Part shown: positions 18,241-27,167 of the stretch, in pieces
Numbering within the stretch: the first letter of the stretch is position 1
Layout of the letters: each line of letters starts with the position of its first letter
Source: Verrucomicrobiota bacterium
GTDB taxonomy: Bacteria; Verrucomicrobiota; Verrucomicrobiia; Limisphaerales; JAEYXS01
Direction: 5' to 3'
Assembly (NCBI GenBank): GCA_023431185.1
Contig: JAEYXS010000003.1
Span: 36,744 to 100,743, forward strand
DNA: 64,000 bases
The notes under the pieces: model-generated
What the model was told of the DNA's origin: nothing
What the model saw: only the letters and a program-made list of their open reading frames with translations
Database searches by the model: none
Made by a program: the position numbers and the translations under genes

Positions 18241-21189
18241 TCAATAGACATATGCGAACTCATTCGAGTTAAAGATCACCAGGCACACTTCCGCCAATGC
18301 CCGCGTGTCTGCATCCACCTCCGCTGGTTTCAGATCGGGCACGAAATCCTGGTAAACATGCAGCCGTTCCGTGAACTTGAATTTCTCGCCCGTGTTCTCC
18401 TCCACCGCCTCGCGCACGACTTCCTTTGGTGCTTCCCATTTGGCAAAGGCCAGCCCGTCATGGCGTGATTTCATCGTGGTCCAATGCGCCAGGCAGGCTT
18501 GCAATTCTGCCGCGCGTGGACTGCGTCCATACGCCAATGTGAAGGCTTTCGTGATTGTTTCCTCACGTGATTTCGTCTCCTTTTTCAAACGCGCGGCCAG
18601 CGCCAGTGCCCGGTCATACGTGCCTTGTCCGTTGAACAGGCTGAACACTTGCGGCGTGATGGTGGAGGCCTCGCGTGCTTCGCATGAAAGGTCCGGCGAA
18701 GGTGAGTTGAAGACTTCCATGAACGGGTCCAGTTGCCCGCGGATCTGGAGCGCATAGACGGAGCGGCGATGCCGCTGCTCCGGTTTCGGCGAAGGCTCCC
18801 AAGCCTCGGCAAACGTGCCCATCACTTGACGCGGTTGGAGCGCCGCTTCCAGATTGATCTCCGGTCGTGCGGGAATGCCACCCAGCGCCGGGTTCAGTTC
18901 ACCCGAGACCAGCAGCAGCGAATCGCGCAACTCTTCCGCCGTCAGCCGACGCGGCGTGAACACGGCGTAGCTGGTATTGTTCGCGTCCTTCTCCGCGAGC
19001 AGTTTCCGATCTGGATGCGCCGAGGAGCGCCGATACGCTTCGGAGGAAAGGATCATCCGGTGCATCGCCTTCACCGACCATCCCTGCTCGATGAAGCTCG
19101 TCGCCAGCCAGTCGAGCAGTTCAGGATGCGTGGGCTTCTTGCCCGTGCCGCCGAAGTTGTTCGGATTGCCCGCGATGGGCTGGCCAAAATGCCAGAGCCA
19201 GAGGCGGTTCACCATCACCCGCGCCGTGAGCGGATTCTGCGGACTGGCGATCCAGTCTGCCAGAGCTGTGCGCCGTCCACTGATCTCATTCGGGATGGCC
19301 GCGCCTTGCGAACCGTCATTCACCAGTTGCGCATCCACCACACTGAGCGCGGCCGGTTGCACCTTGATGGTCGGGGAGAAAGGATCGCCGCCACCGAGGA
19401 TGGCCACCTCTTCCAGTTCGCCCTCGGTCATCCGGTTCGCCGGGATGCGCACCGGGGCGTTGATGGATTTCACATCCGGCGTGCGCCCGTTGTAAACGGA
19501 GAAGGCGAACGGCTGGTAACGGTCATACTCCCACTTCAGGCGTTCGAGCCCTTTACGCGCCATGCGCTCATGCCCGTAATCTTCCGGCGTGAAACCGTAG
19601 AGTTTCGGCGGGAACTGATCCTCAGCGATGCCTTTGCGTCCCATGACCGCACGGGCCGCGTTGAAGACTCCGTTGAAATCCCGACGCGCATTGCCGCGCT
19701 CGCTGTTGCGCGCCTGCTCCACCGCTTGGTTCCACGCCGCCGGGTCGATGCCCTTTTCCTTGAACCACCCTTGCGCCGCCTGCACCGATTTCTCATCCAG
19801 CCGTTGCAACGTGGCGAGGTGATCTGCGCGCCGCAGGTCCAGATACTTTTTCTCCTCGAACCCGCTCACGTTCTCGTGCGGCAGGAAAGGCGCGGGCCGT
19901 TCGGCGAGTTGCGTGGTGGCGAAGACCGCCTGCATGGAATAATAGTCACGCGTGGGGATGGGATCGAACTTGTGATCGTGACAACGCGCGCATTGCAGCA
20001 TGTGCGCGAGGAAGACCTGCCCCACCATGTCCGTGGCATCATCCAGGAAACGCTGGCGCGCCACCTTGGCCACTTCCATGCCCGTCAATTCCCACGGCCC
20101 CATCCTCAAGAAGCCAGCGGCTATCAGGAGTTCCGAGTTCCTGCTTTCTGGTTTATGGTTCTCGTAAAGCTCATCGCCCGCGATCTGTTCGCGGATGAAC
20201 TGGTTGTAAGGCTTGTCCGCATTGAAACTGCGGATGACGTAATCCCGGTAGCGCCACGAATTGCCTCGCACGTAATCATTTGCGAAGCCCGACGAATCTG
20301 CATACCGTACCACATCCAGCCAGTGCCGTCCCCAACGCTCGCCATAATGCGGCGAGGCCAGCAACCGCTCGACCACTTTCGCGAAGGCCTGGTCATCCGG
20401 CAGCGGATCGTTCAAGAACGCCGCGACTTCAGCCGGTGTCGGCGGCAACCCGATGAGGTCGTAACTTACGCGACGTAGCAATGTGAGTCGGTCCGCCATC
20501 GGCGCGGGCGTGAGACCCGCCGGCATCTTCGCTGCGAGAAATGCGTCGATTGGGTTTGAAACTTTGGACTTTGAATTTTGAACTTCCGGCACAGCCGGTT
20601 TCTTCAGCGGCTGATACGCCCACAGATTCTCCGGTTTGTAGCGCCGGTTCGTCCAATCTTCGCTCAGCCCGCCACTCGTCTTCATCGGCACACCATCGGC
20701 GGCGGCCCATTTGTCCGCGCCTTTCTTCGCGAGCTCAGCCCAGCGCGATGCTTCCGGCCAAGGTGCTCCGGCGGTGATCCATTCTTTCAGATACGCGAGC
20801 TGTTCGGGCGTGAGCTTGTCATTCTCCTTCGGTGGCATGGCGGACCAGGTGTCCTCATGCAAGCGGGTCGCGGCGAGATAGAGCGGGCTGACTTCCGGTT
20901 TGCCCGGAACAATGGAAGGCTTCTCGCTCTCGCCGCCTTTGAGCAACGCGCTGAGCGAGCGCATATCCAAGTCACCTTTTATCTTCTTCTCGTCATCACC
21001 GTGGCAGGCCAGACACTTCTCTTTGAAGAGCGGTTGGATGCGGTGTACGAAAAGCACTTCAGCCGCTTCCTTCGAGTCGGCCGCCGAAACACTCATGGCA
21101 CTCAAAAATACGGCGAGAGCCAGACCGGTTTGCCATGTGTGCCAAGCCTTCATGCGCATAGTTTGTGGAACCTGCATACTATACCCCAT
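18241..21189 (-). CDS. PSD1 protein: planctomycete cytochrome C plus DUF1549 and DUF1553
   Basis: 982 residues from the first ATG; ATGs at 21177, 21159 and 21153 are alternatives and the signal peptide (WQTGLALAVFLSAMSVSAA) fits any of them. A cytochrome-like heme site CLACHG (near 58) is followed by the DUF1549 region (PIDAFLAAKM, LLRRVSYDLIGLPPTP, YGERWGRHWLDVVRYADSSG) and the DUF1553 region (RTALADWIASPQNPLTARVMVNRLW, broken here for length). First gene of the PSD1-DUF1501-dehydrogenase set, probably a periplasmic redox system for polysaccharide use. The role of each domain is unproven. Confidence 0.95.
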   Translation of the reverse strand: MGYSMQVPQTMRMKAWHTWQTGLALAVFLSAMSVSAADSKEAAEVLFVHRIQPLFKEKCLACHGDDEKKIKGDLDMRSLSALLKGGESEKPSIVPGKPEVSPLYLAATRLHEDTWSAMPPKENDKLTPEQLAYLKEWITAGAPWPEASRWAELAKKGADKWAAADGVPMKTSGGLSEDWTNRRYKPENLWAYQPLKKPAVPEVQNSKSKVSNPIDAFLAAKMPAGLTPAPMADRLTLLRRVSYDLIGLPPTPAEVAAFLNDPLPDDQAFAKVVERLLASPHYGERWGRHWLDVVRYADSSGFANDYVRGNSWRYRDYVIRSFNADKPYNQFIREQIAGDELYENHKPESRNSELLIAAGFLRMGPWELTGMEVAKVARQRFLDDATDMVGQVFLAHMLQCARCHDHKFDPIPTRDYYSMQAVFATTQLAERPAPFLPHENVSGFEEKKYLDLRRADHLATLQRLDEKSVQAAQGWFKEKGIDPAAWNQAVEQARNSERGNARRDFNGVFNAARAVMGRKGIAEDQFPPKLYGFTPEDYGHERMARKGLERLKWEYDRYQPFAFSVYNGRTPDVKSINAPVRIPANRMTEGELEEVAILGGGDPFSPTIKVQPAALSVVDAQLVNDGSQGAAIPNEISGRRTALADWIASPQNPLTARVMVNRLWLWHFGQPIAGNPNNFGGTGKKPTHPELLDWLATSFIEQGWSVKAMHRMILSSEAYRRSSAHPDRKLLAEKDANNTSYAVFTPRRLTAEELRDSLLLVSGELNPALGGIPARPEINLEAALQPRQVMGTFAEAWEPSPKPEQRHRRSVYALQIRGQLDPFMEVFNSPSPDLSCEAREASTITPQVFSLFNGQGTYDRALALAARLKKETKSREETITKAFTLAYGRSPRAAELQACLAHWTTMKSRHDGLAFAKWEAPKEVVREAVEENTGEKFKFTERLHVYQDFVPDLKPAEVDADTRALAEVCLVIFNSNEFAYVY

Positions 21190-21552
21190 GCTGACACTCT
21201 TGGGAATCCCTGCTTTCGGGCGTATCGCGGGCCCAAGCTAGAGACGACCGGTTGTGACGGAAGGTTACTTCCTTCAGGCCGCGGTCTGGTCGCTTTCTTT
21301 TCATCGCCGTAGGTTTTATCTGATTTGATGAAAAGCATGAAGGCTTCGGTGTGGCCGGTGCGCTCCATGGAGACAAAATTTCGGAGATTCTGCCTGTTCC
21401 TCCATAAAGAAAAAAGTTGCCATCGCCCTTCAGTTGGCCAACCTTGTTTGTCAGATAATACGTATGCGGAATAAATGGCCGAGGCCTTCCGGCCATTGAA
21501 TAGTCGGCCGTGACCGGCAGTCCAAACTCCAGTGCAGTAAGGATAAGCTAAC
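21190..21552. other. Intergenic region between divergent transcription units
   Basis: About 360 bp separating the PSD1 operon (leftward) and the secreted protein gene at 21553 (rightward). It must hold both promoters. No supported gene, hairpin or repeat was found; open frames crossing it on the minus strand look like random composition. Confidence 0.5.
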
Positions 21553-22203
21553 ATGAAAATCAGCCAGTTCCTCACCCTTGCCACCGTTTGCGGCCTGACC
21601 ACCACCGCTACCTTAGCCCAGACGGGCAAAACCCTCTACGAGAACAACTTCGAGAAAGCCGCCGTAGATTCCCTACCGGAGGATTTCCTCGTGCTGGATG
21701 GCGGCTTCAAGGTGAAGGAAGCCGATGGCGGCAAGTTCGTGGAGTTGCCGGGCGATCCTTTGGAGACCTACGGTTTCCTCTTCGGCCCCACGGAAAAGGA
21801 AAACCTCGCCGTCACCGCCCGCATCCATGGCACGGGCAAGGGCCGGCGCTTTCCGTTCTTCGGCGTGGGCTTGAGCGGAGTAGGCGGTTACCGCCTGATG
21901 GTGGCTCCGGCCAAGCAGGCCATCGAGATCTACAAAGGCGACAGCGTCGTGGCCACGGTGCCGAACAAATGGGCTTCTGATACATGGACGCAATTCCGCC
22001 TTGAAGTGCGCAAGGTGGGCACCGCGTGGAAGGTGGAAGGCAAGGTCTGGAAGCAGGGTGATGCCGAGCCGAAGGAACCGACCATCTCCTACGACGAGAA
22101 GGAAGAGCCCATCGGTGGCCGGCCGACGGTTTGGGGCAGCCCCTTCGCGGGCACTCCCATCAAATTTGACGACCTGAAGGTCGTGAGCGTCAGTGGTAAA
22201 TGA
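21553..22203 (+). CDS. Secreted protein, probable concanavalin A-like fold
   Basis: 216 residues with a signal peptide (MKISQFLTLATVCGLTTTATLA, shortened). The mature part opens TLYENNFEKA and is beta-rich: GFKVKEADGGKFVELPG, NLAVTARIHGTGKGRRFPFFGVG, GYRLMVAPAKQAIEIYKGD, TQFRLEVRKVG and FDDLKVVSVSGK at the end. This pattern, ending with a FDDLKV strand, matches LamG-like or DUF1080-like jelly rolls. There is no clear catalytic residue set. The stop codon overlaps the start of the next gene as ATGA, so the two are coupled. Confidence 0.7.
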   Translation: MKISQFLTLATVCGLTTTATLAQTGKTLYENNFEKAAVDSLPEDFLVLDGGFKVKEADGGKFVELPGDPLETYGFLFGPTEKENLAVTARIHGTGKGRRFPFFGVGLSGVGGYRLMVAPAKQAIEIYKGDSVVATVPNKWASDTWTQFRLEVRKVGTAWKVEGKVWKQGDAEPKEPTISYDEKEEPIGGRPTVWGSPFAGTPIKFDDLKVVSVSGK

Positions 22204-23936
22204 AAAAGGTAATCCCAGCGCTGGTTTTACTGGGCGGGCTGTTCTTTCAGTCCGCCTTTTCTGCCTCCGTGCAGGCGGCTGATTCGACGGTGGGTGCCGA
22301 ACTGGTGATTCCCCCTGCGGAGACTTATGTCATCGGGGACAGCATCCCACTTTACTGGCGCTTCACGAACAAGTCCGCCACCCCCGTGGGTTTTATGTGG
22401 GAAGGCTGCTGCCGGATAAACGGGCGGCTGACCATCGCGCGGAACGGACAGGAAGTGCCGCCCATCCCGGCCGTGCAGGCCATGGCGCACATGTTCGCCA
22501 AGGCCGAGGTGCTCGCACCTGACAGGTCGAAAGATTACGAGACCTTCATCAGCGACTGGGCGGTGCTGCCAGAGACGGGCACTTACGAGCTGTCCGGCCG
22601 CTATATCGGGGTGCTGGATTTTCAGAAGCCGCAGGTGCCGCGCGGCATCAATCTCTGGCGTGAGGCGGCCCTGACCGGGACGAATCGCCTGAGCGTCCTC
22701 AGCATTGCCGATTACCTCAAGCAGAGGACCGAGCGAACGTCGAAACGCGGTTTGTCCGTGGAACTCTCCGGGCCGCTGAAGTTTCCGTTGCTCGGTTCGG
22801 CTGAGTGGTCCTTGCGCGTGCGCAATACCGGTGCTGAACCGCGCACGTTCGTCTGGCCGGATGATCTCAGCTTGTGGGTCGTGAATGCGCAGGGCTTTCG
22901 TGAAACCCGCGTGCCCAGCCGTCTCGAGGGCGATTACGCCGAGATCACCGTGGCGCCCGGCAAAGAATTCGCCCGCCATCTCAAGCTTGACTACAGTCGC
23001 ATGGAAGGAGAGCCGCCGGGCCGATATCAGGTCTTCATCGACCTGAAGACAACGACGAACGGCTTGCCCCGGGTGCCGTCGAATACGCTGCCACTGCACT
23101 GGGAATTTTCGGCGGATGACATCGCGCAACTGGTTTCCCAGGCGGCTGCGGGAAACAAGGTCGGCTCGCGTAATCCCGCGCTGAAGTTTTTACGGGTATA
23201 TCTGGCGGAGTTCGGGGCGCAGCTCAAAGTTGCCGCCGTGCCCAGTACTGACACCCGGGCGCAGGAGTTGCTCGGAGAACTGCGGCTGGCATCCGATGTG
23301 AAAGCGTTCGCGCCTCAACCAGGGCGCAAAGATTGGGAACTCGCGGTGACGGCTGCGGGAGAGTGGAAGCTTGCCGATGAGAAATTGCGGACGGTTTTGG
23401 GCCGTGACAAAACACCACGGGAAAACATCCAGGGATTGCTGCATGTGAAACGGCACTTGGGCCTGGACATGGGCCTGACCTTGCTGCCCGAGGCGAAGGC
23501 CACGGCGGCGACATGGTTCACTGCGGCCCGGGCATTGGTGCCGGTGCAAAGTGAACTGGCTGCGCCGGTGCATCTGCGGGCCTTGCCCCAGAGCACCAAT
23601 ACGACGGGCATCGTGAATGTGCGGCTGGAAGCGGGCCCGGCCAATGTGGTCATCTTGCTGTCGCGTACGGGACAAGGCTTGCAGGTGCGCGCTGCTCAAA
23701 AGATTCCAAATCCGCAAGCGCCACAAACAGCCACGGTCTTCACGCCCGGTGACGTGAAAGGCATGCAAGTGGTGAGTTCACCCGGGCAACTGCTGGCGCT
23801 GGTCAGCGATGCGCGTTTGCGCGCACCACAAGTGCAGGTATTTTGCCCGGCCGATGTGACGCTGGCCGAGCTGAAGACGGTGCTGGAACCGTTGTGGGCA
23901 AAGGTGAACCAGGTGGATCTGGTGGCCGCCCCTTAG
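22200..23936 (+). CDS. Large secreted protein of unknown function
   Basis: 578 residues with a signal peptide (KKVIPALVLLGGLFFQSAFSASVQA, shortened). The N-terminal 300 residues look like Ig-like or intracellular-protease-inhibitor-like beta domains (PLYWRFTNKSATPVGF, EWSLRVRNTGAEPRTF). The C-terminal part is mixed alpha/beta without a known motif. It overlaps the upstream secreted gene by 4 bp and the convergent GH-like gene by 4 bp at its end. The pair 21553-23936 probably acts together at the cell surface. No function is assigned. Confidence 0.65.
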   Translation: MKKVIPALVLLGGLFFQSAFSASVQAADSTVGAELVIPPAETYVIGDSIPLYWRFTNKSATPVGFMWEGCCRINGRLTIARNGQEVPPIPAVQAMAHMFAKAEVLAPDRSKDYETFISDWAVLPETGTYELSGRYIGVLDFQKPQVPRGINLWREAALTGTNRLSVLSIADYLKQRTERTSKRGLSVELSGPLKFPLLGSAEWSLRVRNTGAEPRTFVWPDDLSLWVVNAQGFRETRVPSRLEGDYAEITVAPGKEFARHLKLDYSRMEGEPPGRYQVFIDLKTTTNGLPRVPSNTLPLHWEFSADDIAQLVSQAAAGNKVGSRNPALKFLRVYLAEFGAQLKVAAVPSTDTRAQELLGELRLASDVKAFAPQPGRKDWELAVTAAGEWKLADEKLRTVLGRDKTPRENIQGLLHVKRHLGLDMGLTLLPEAKATAATWFTAARALVPVQSELAAPVHLRALPQSTNTTGIVNVRLEAGPANVVILLSRTGQGLQVRAAQKIPNPQAPQTATVFTPGDVKGMQVVSSPGQLLALVSDARLRAPQVQVFCPADVTLAELKTVLEPLWAKVNQVDLVAAP

Positions 23937-25060
23937 CTCCCCGTCATCTCTTTCAGCAGTTTGAAGAAGCCGCGTTTGCGTTCACTGCTGAGGCCCCAGT
24001 TCACCGGCACACTCTGATAACCTTCATCAAACCCTTCGTCCTTCATCCGGTAATCGAAGTATCCCCATGATGCATAAGACGCCGTGGCGGCTATGAAATT
24101 GTTCACCGGTTTTTCAAAGTCGAAGTGGTCGTCCTCATTGAAGACGATGGGCATGGACCGGTAGCCCTTCACCTTGCGCGTCTGCGCGACCATCTCGGTG
24201 ATGCGCTTCGGGTCTTTCACGCCGTTACCGTGCAGGAGGAGAAAATCTGACGTGCGCACGACATTCTCTCGCGGGATCGCGCCGCCACCGTAGGAAGTGC
24301 TCACGAGCAGGCGGCGACCGTTCCGTTGCCGCGCTTTCACCCGCTCAATAAGTTCATGCACCCGATCGGGTTTAAGGATGGCGTGGTCGTATTTGTTGAC
24401 GTTGCACTCGTTGTTCACCTCGATGATCACATTGCGCCAGTTCTTCTTCAGCACCCAGTCCGTGGCATTGTCCACGGCGCGGATGACCGCGGCTTCATCC
24501 ACCTGCCGCTGGTCCTGACCGAAGTAGAAGTAGCCAAGGATCACCACCATCCCGAGTTCATCGGCGCGGTTGATGATGCGCTCCATACGGTTGAGGAACG
24601 GCGCGCGCAAGGAACCATCGGGTGCGAAAGCGGAGTTCTCCCACGGCTGGGCATTCGAGTAACCGTAGGGCGAGCCGCCTTGAAAATTCACCGTGATGGC
24701 CAGCAAGCCATGTGCCCGCCAGATGGGCATCGCGGCGAGAAATTCATTCACGTTGCGCTCGGCATCCCATTTCTTCGTATCCGGATAGGCCCATTGGGCA
24801 ACCGTCTCCGGGTTCAGATCATCGAAGGTGCCTTGCACCATCCGCGAGTTCGGCAGCAGCCCTTGGATCTTATGCCCCTTCCACGAACGCCCTTTAAAGG
24901 TCGGCTTGCCATTGATGTGAAATTCTTCGCCGACGATGGAGACTTCCGTTTTGGGAACATCGGTCGTGGATGGTGAAACTGTCTTGCAACCAGTCGCCAG
25001 CACAGCCGTGCCAGAAGCCAACCCCGCCAAAAAGTGACGCCGTGACCAAAGGGTGTTCAT
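23933..25060 (-). CDS. Tat-exported lipoprotein, glycoside hydrolase clan A (GH5-like) TIM barrel
   Basis: The start at 25060 gives RRHFLAGLASGTAVLATGC, combining a twin-arginine motif with a lipobox Cys. The barrel has the clan GH-A features IIEVNNECN, with the acid/base Glu in NE context, and PIVFNEDDHF, a candidate nucleophile Glu late in the barrel. HGLLAITVNFQGGSPYGYS and MVVILGYFYFGQ are typical barrel strands. About 375 residues. It is probably surface-anchored and acts on a glycan; the exact family and substrate are not clear. Alternatively it could be a non-catalytic barrel. Confidence 0.7.
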   Translation of the reverse strand: MNTLWSRRHFLAGLASGTAVLATGCKTVSPSTTDVPKTEVSIVGEEFHINGKPTFKGRSWKGHKIQGLLPNSRMVQGTFDDLNPETVAQWAYPDTKKWDAERNVNEFLAAMPIWRAHGLLAITVNFQGGSPYGYSNAQPWENSAFAPDGSLRAPFLNRMERIINRADELGMVVILGYFYFGQDQRQVDEAAVIRAVDNATDWVLKKNWRNVIIEVNNECNVNKYDHAILKPDRVHELIERVKARQRNGRRLLVSTSYGGGAIPRENVVRTSDFLLLHGNGVKDPKRITEMVAQTRKVKGYRSMPIVFNEDDHFDFEKPVNNFIAATASYASWGYFDYRMKDEGFDEGYQSVPVNWGLSSERKRGFFKLLKEMTGS

Positions 25061-25161
25061 AGGTGATGTGCGCGTATCTAACTGGGACGTGAAAGCGATG
25101 TCATCTGAATTCTTGTTCGCCCGTCTTTTCAAGCAAGTGGCGCTCTGTTAGACCTTGGGTG

Positions 25162-25686
25162 ATGCCAAGCCCCAACCGACGACGTTATCTTGCGATAGGA
25201 GCTGTCGCGTTCCTGCTCATCGTTGGTTTCATTCTGGTCTCGTGGCGCAACCGGAGCAGCCAGTGGTCCGTGGAACTGGACGATGGTACAACCTTGACCA
25301 TTCTGGACGTGGCTACGGGGCCCAATGAAGTGATCTATGTAGGAGCGTCATGGAAACGGCCTTTTGCCGAAACCTTCAAAGGAGTCGGTCACAACTTCAA
25401 AAAGAATTTTGGCCACCTAAGCGTGACGAACGAATCTGCCGTCACCTGGCAGTGGAGCGGGAACAAGGCGAAAATGTCTGCTACACAACAGTTGGCCGAT
25501 AAAATCCGGCTGGTGGACGCAACCGGGAAAGAACATCAGACTCTCTCGTATCTATTTTTCCCTGCCTCATCGTCATCAACTAATGGACCGGTCTGCGGTG
25601 TATTCTTACTGAGCAAATCCCTCAAACCGCCCGCTTACTTGCGGATATATCAGGCAGGTATCACCAATGAGTTCCGGCTGAAGTGA
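25162..25686 (+). CDS. Hypothetical single-pass membrane protein
   Basis: About 174 residues; an ATG at 25162 directly follows an in-frame GTG. One N-terminal membrane segment (YLAIGAVAFLLIVGFILVSW) precedes a beta-rich extracytoplasmic domain (WSVELDDGTTLTILDVATG, ESAVTWQWSG). No motif is recognised. It is divergent from the GH-like gene with about 100 bp between starts. Confidence 0.6.
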   Translation: MPSPNRRRYLAIGAVAFLLIVGFILVSWRNRSSQWSVELDDGTTLTILDVATGPNEVIYVGASWKRPFAETFKGVGHNFKKNFGHLSVTNESAVTWQWSGNKAKMSATQQLADKIRLVDATGKEHQTLSYLFFPASSSSTNGPVCGVFLLSKSLKPPAYLRIYQAGITNEFRLK

Positions 25687-25760
25687 TGAAACCGATCTTA
25701 TCACTGGCCGCTGACCATTCCGCCATTTGCACAGCCAGCTATTGCCGCTAGACTCTCCCG

Positions 25761-27116
25761 GTGCCGGTCGCACCACCATCCATGACCATCGACAAGCCCA
25801 AAGCAACTGCGGCCTCGCCACCGCTCATGAGCTTAGGAAAGGTGTTGCGCCAGCCCGACAACAAGGCGGCCCGGTGCTTGATCTTATTCCTGTTCACGGC
25901 GGCGGTCTTTTTGCGAGAGCCGGGCTATTTTCTCGCACCACAGTTCTGGATCGAGGAGGGACTGGTCTATTACGCCCATGCCTGGAATGATTCCGCGGGG
26001 GCCGCCTTCACCCTCCTCTTTGCCGGTTACTGGAGCTGCTTCGAGAATCTCTGGGCGTTGCTCTCCGTGTGGCTCGTGCCCATGGAACACGCCGCGTTGT
26101 CCTTTAAGCTGGGCGGCCTGCTGGTCATGCTCACGGCACCCGTGGTCATCTTGCATAGCCGCGCCAGTCACTGGCAATGGCCGTGGGCGAAAACCTTGGG
26201 CTGCCTCATCGTTTTGATCACCCCGCTTAGCGATGAGCTGTGGGTCAGTCCCTTGGGGGCGAAATTCTTTTTCTCCCTCACGTTCGCTTTGCTGCTCCTG
26301 GAACCCGTCAACGAACTCTCGTCCCGCCGACGCTTCTTTATCTGGACGTTGCTGATCATCGGCGCGCTGACCAGCCCGGTGCCGTGCATGCTGACCCCGT
26401 TCTTCGCGCTGAAATGGTGCCTGGACCGCTCGCCGGAGAATGCCCGGCGGGCTTGCTGGATGTCCGCCGCCCTGTTGTTCCATCTCGTGATCATGCGCCT
26501 GCCGTCCGCCGGACTGGCAGACCGCCAGATCGAGCCGGACCTGGTGGCCACGGTTTTGGTTTGGCTGCACAAATGCGTTCTCCTGCCGTTATTCGGTTCC
26601 AGACTTGCCCACCTCTCAGGCGTGCAATGGTTGCTCCCCGCCGTGGAACAACACGCTGCCTGGTTGCCCGCACTGGCCTTGGCTGTCCTGGTGTTGCCCG
26701 TAGTTCTGGTCGCGTTAGTCTGGCGGCAGACGCGAGATCCGAAGCTGCTCCTCGTGCTGCTCGCCTCGTTCACCTTGGGGTTCGCCTCCCTCTGGAGTGC
26801 CGTCGGTGAGAAACACCTCATGTTGCATCCTACGTGGGCACCACGTTACAGCCTCACCCCGGGCATTCTGCTGGTGCTGGTGTTGCTTCAGCTCGCCCTG
26901 AATCCTCAAATCCGTTCCAAGGCGGTCCGGATTGCGGCCCGCTCGCTGGTCATGGTGTCGTTGCTCAGTGGTTTGTGGGAGTTCCGCCACGCCCGCTTCT
27001 ACATGTCAGGCCAAACAGTTTGGACCGAAGAGTGCCGTCAATGGCGGGCCGATCCCGATCACGAACTCCGCATCTGGCCGCCACCTCACAAGTTCAAATT
27101 GCAACCGCGCGAATAG
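25761..27116 (+). CDS. Multi-pass membrane protein, possible GT-C glycosyltransferase-like
   Basis: About 451 residues from a GTG at 25761; an ATG at 25782 is an alternative. Roughly ten hydrophobic segments alternate with short loops. An acidic first loop (FLAPQFWIEEGLVYYAHAWND) is reminiscent of the first periplasmic loop of GT-C enzymes, in which acidic residues sit after the first membrane helix. Such enzymes transfer sugars from polyprenyl carriers. The similarity is topological only, so the function stays open. Confidence 0.55.
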   Translation: MPVAPPSMTIDKPKATAASPPLMSLGKVLRQPDNKAARCLILFLFTAAVFLREPGYFLAPQFWIEEGLVYYAHAWNDSAGAAFTLLFAGYWSCFENLWALLSVWLVPMEHAALSFKLGGLLVMLTAPVVILHSRASHWQWPWAKTLGCLIVLITPLSDELWVSPLGAKFFFSLTFALLLLEPVNELSSRRRFFIWTLLIIGALTSPVPCMLTPFFALKWCLDRSPENARRACWMSAALLFHLVIMRLPSAGLADRQIEPDLVATVLVWLHKCVLLPLFGSRLAHLSGVQWLLPAVEQHAAWLPALALAVLVLPVVLVALVWRQTRDPKLLLVLLASFTLGFASLWSAVGEKHLMLHPTWAPRYSLTPGILLVLVLLQLALNPQIRSKAVRIAARSLVMVSLLSGLWEFRHARFYMSGQTVWTEECRQWRADPDHELRIWPPPHKFKLQPRE

Positions 27117-27167
27117 CCGGGACTGACAACCAGTTGCACCCGGATTATAGTGACGTAATATGGGGCG

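Noticed and set aside
21179..21496. 105-codon minus-strand frame upstream of the PSD1 gene
   Set aside because: It overlaps the PSD1 start in another frame and its composition is that of random sequence; no family feature was seen.
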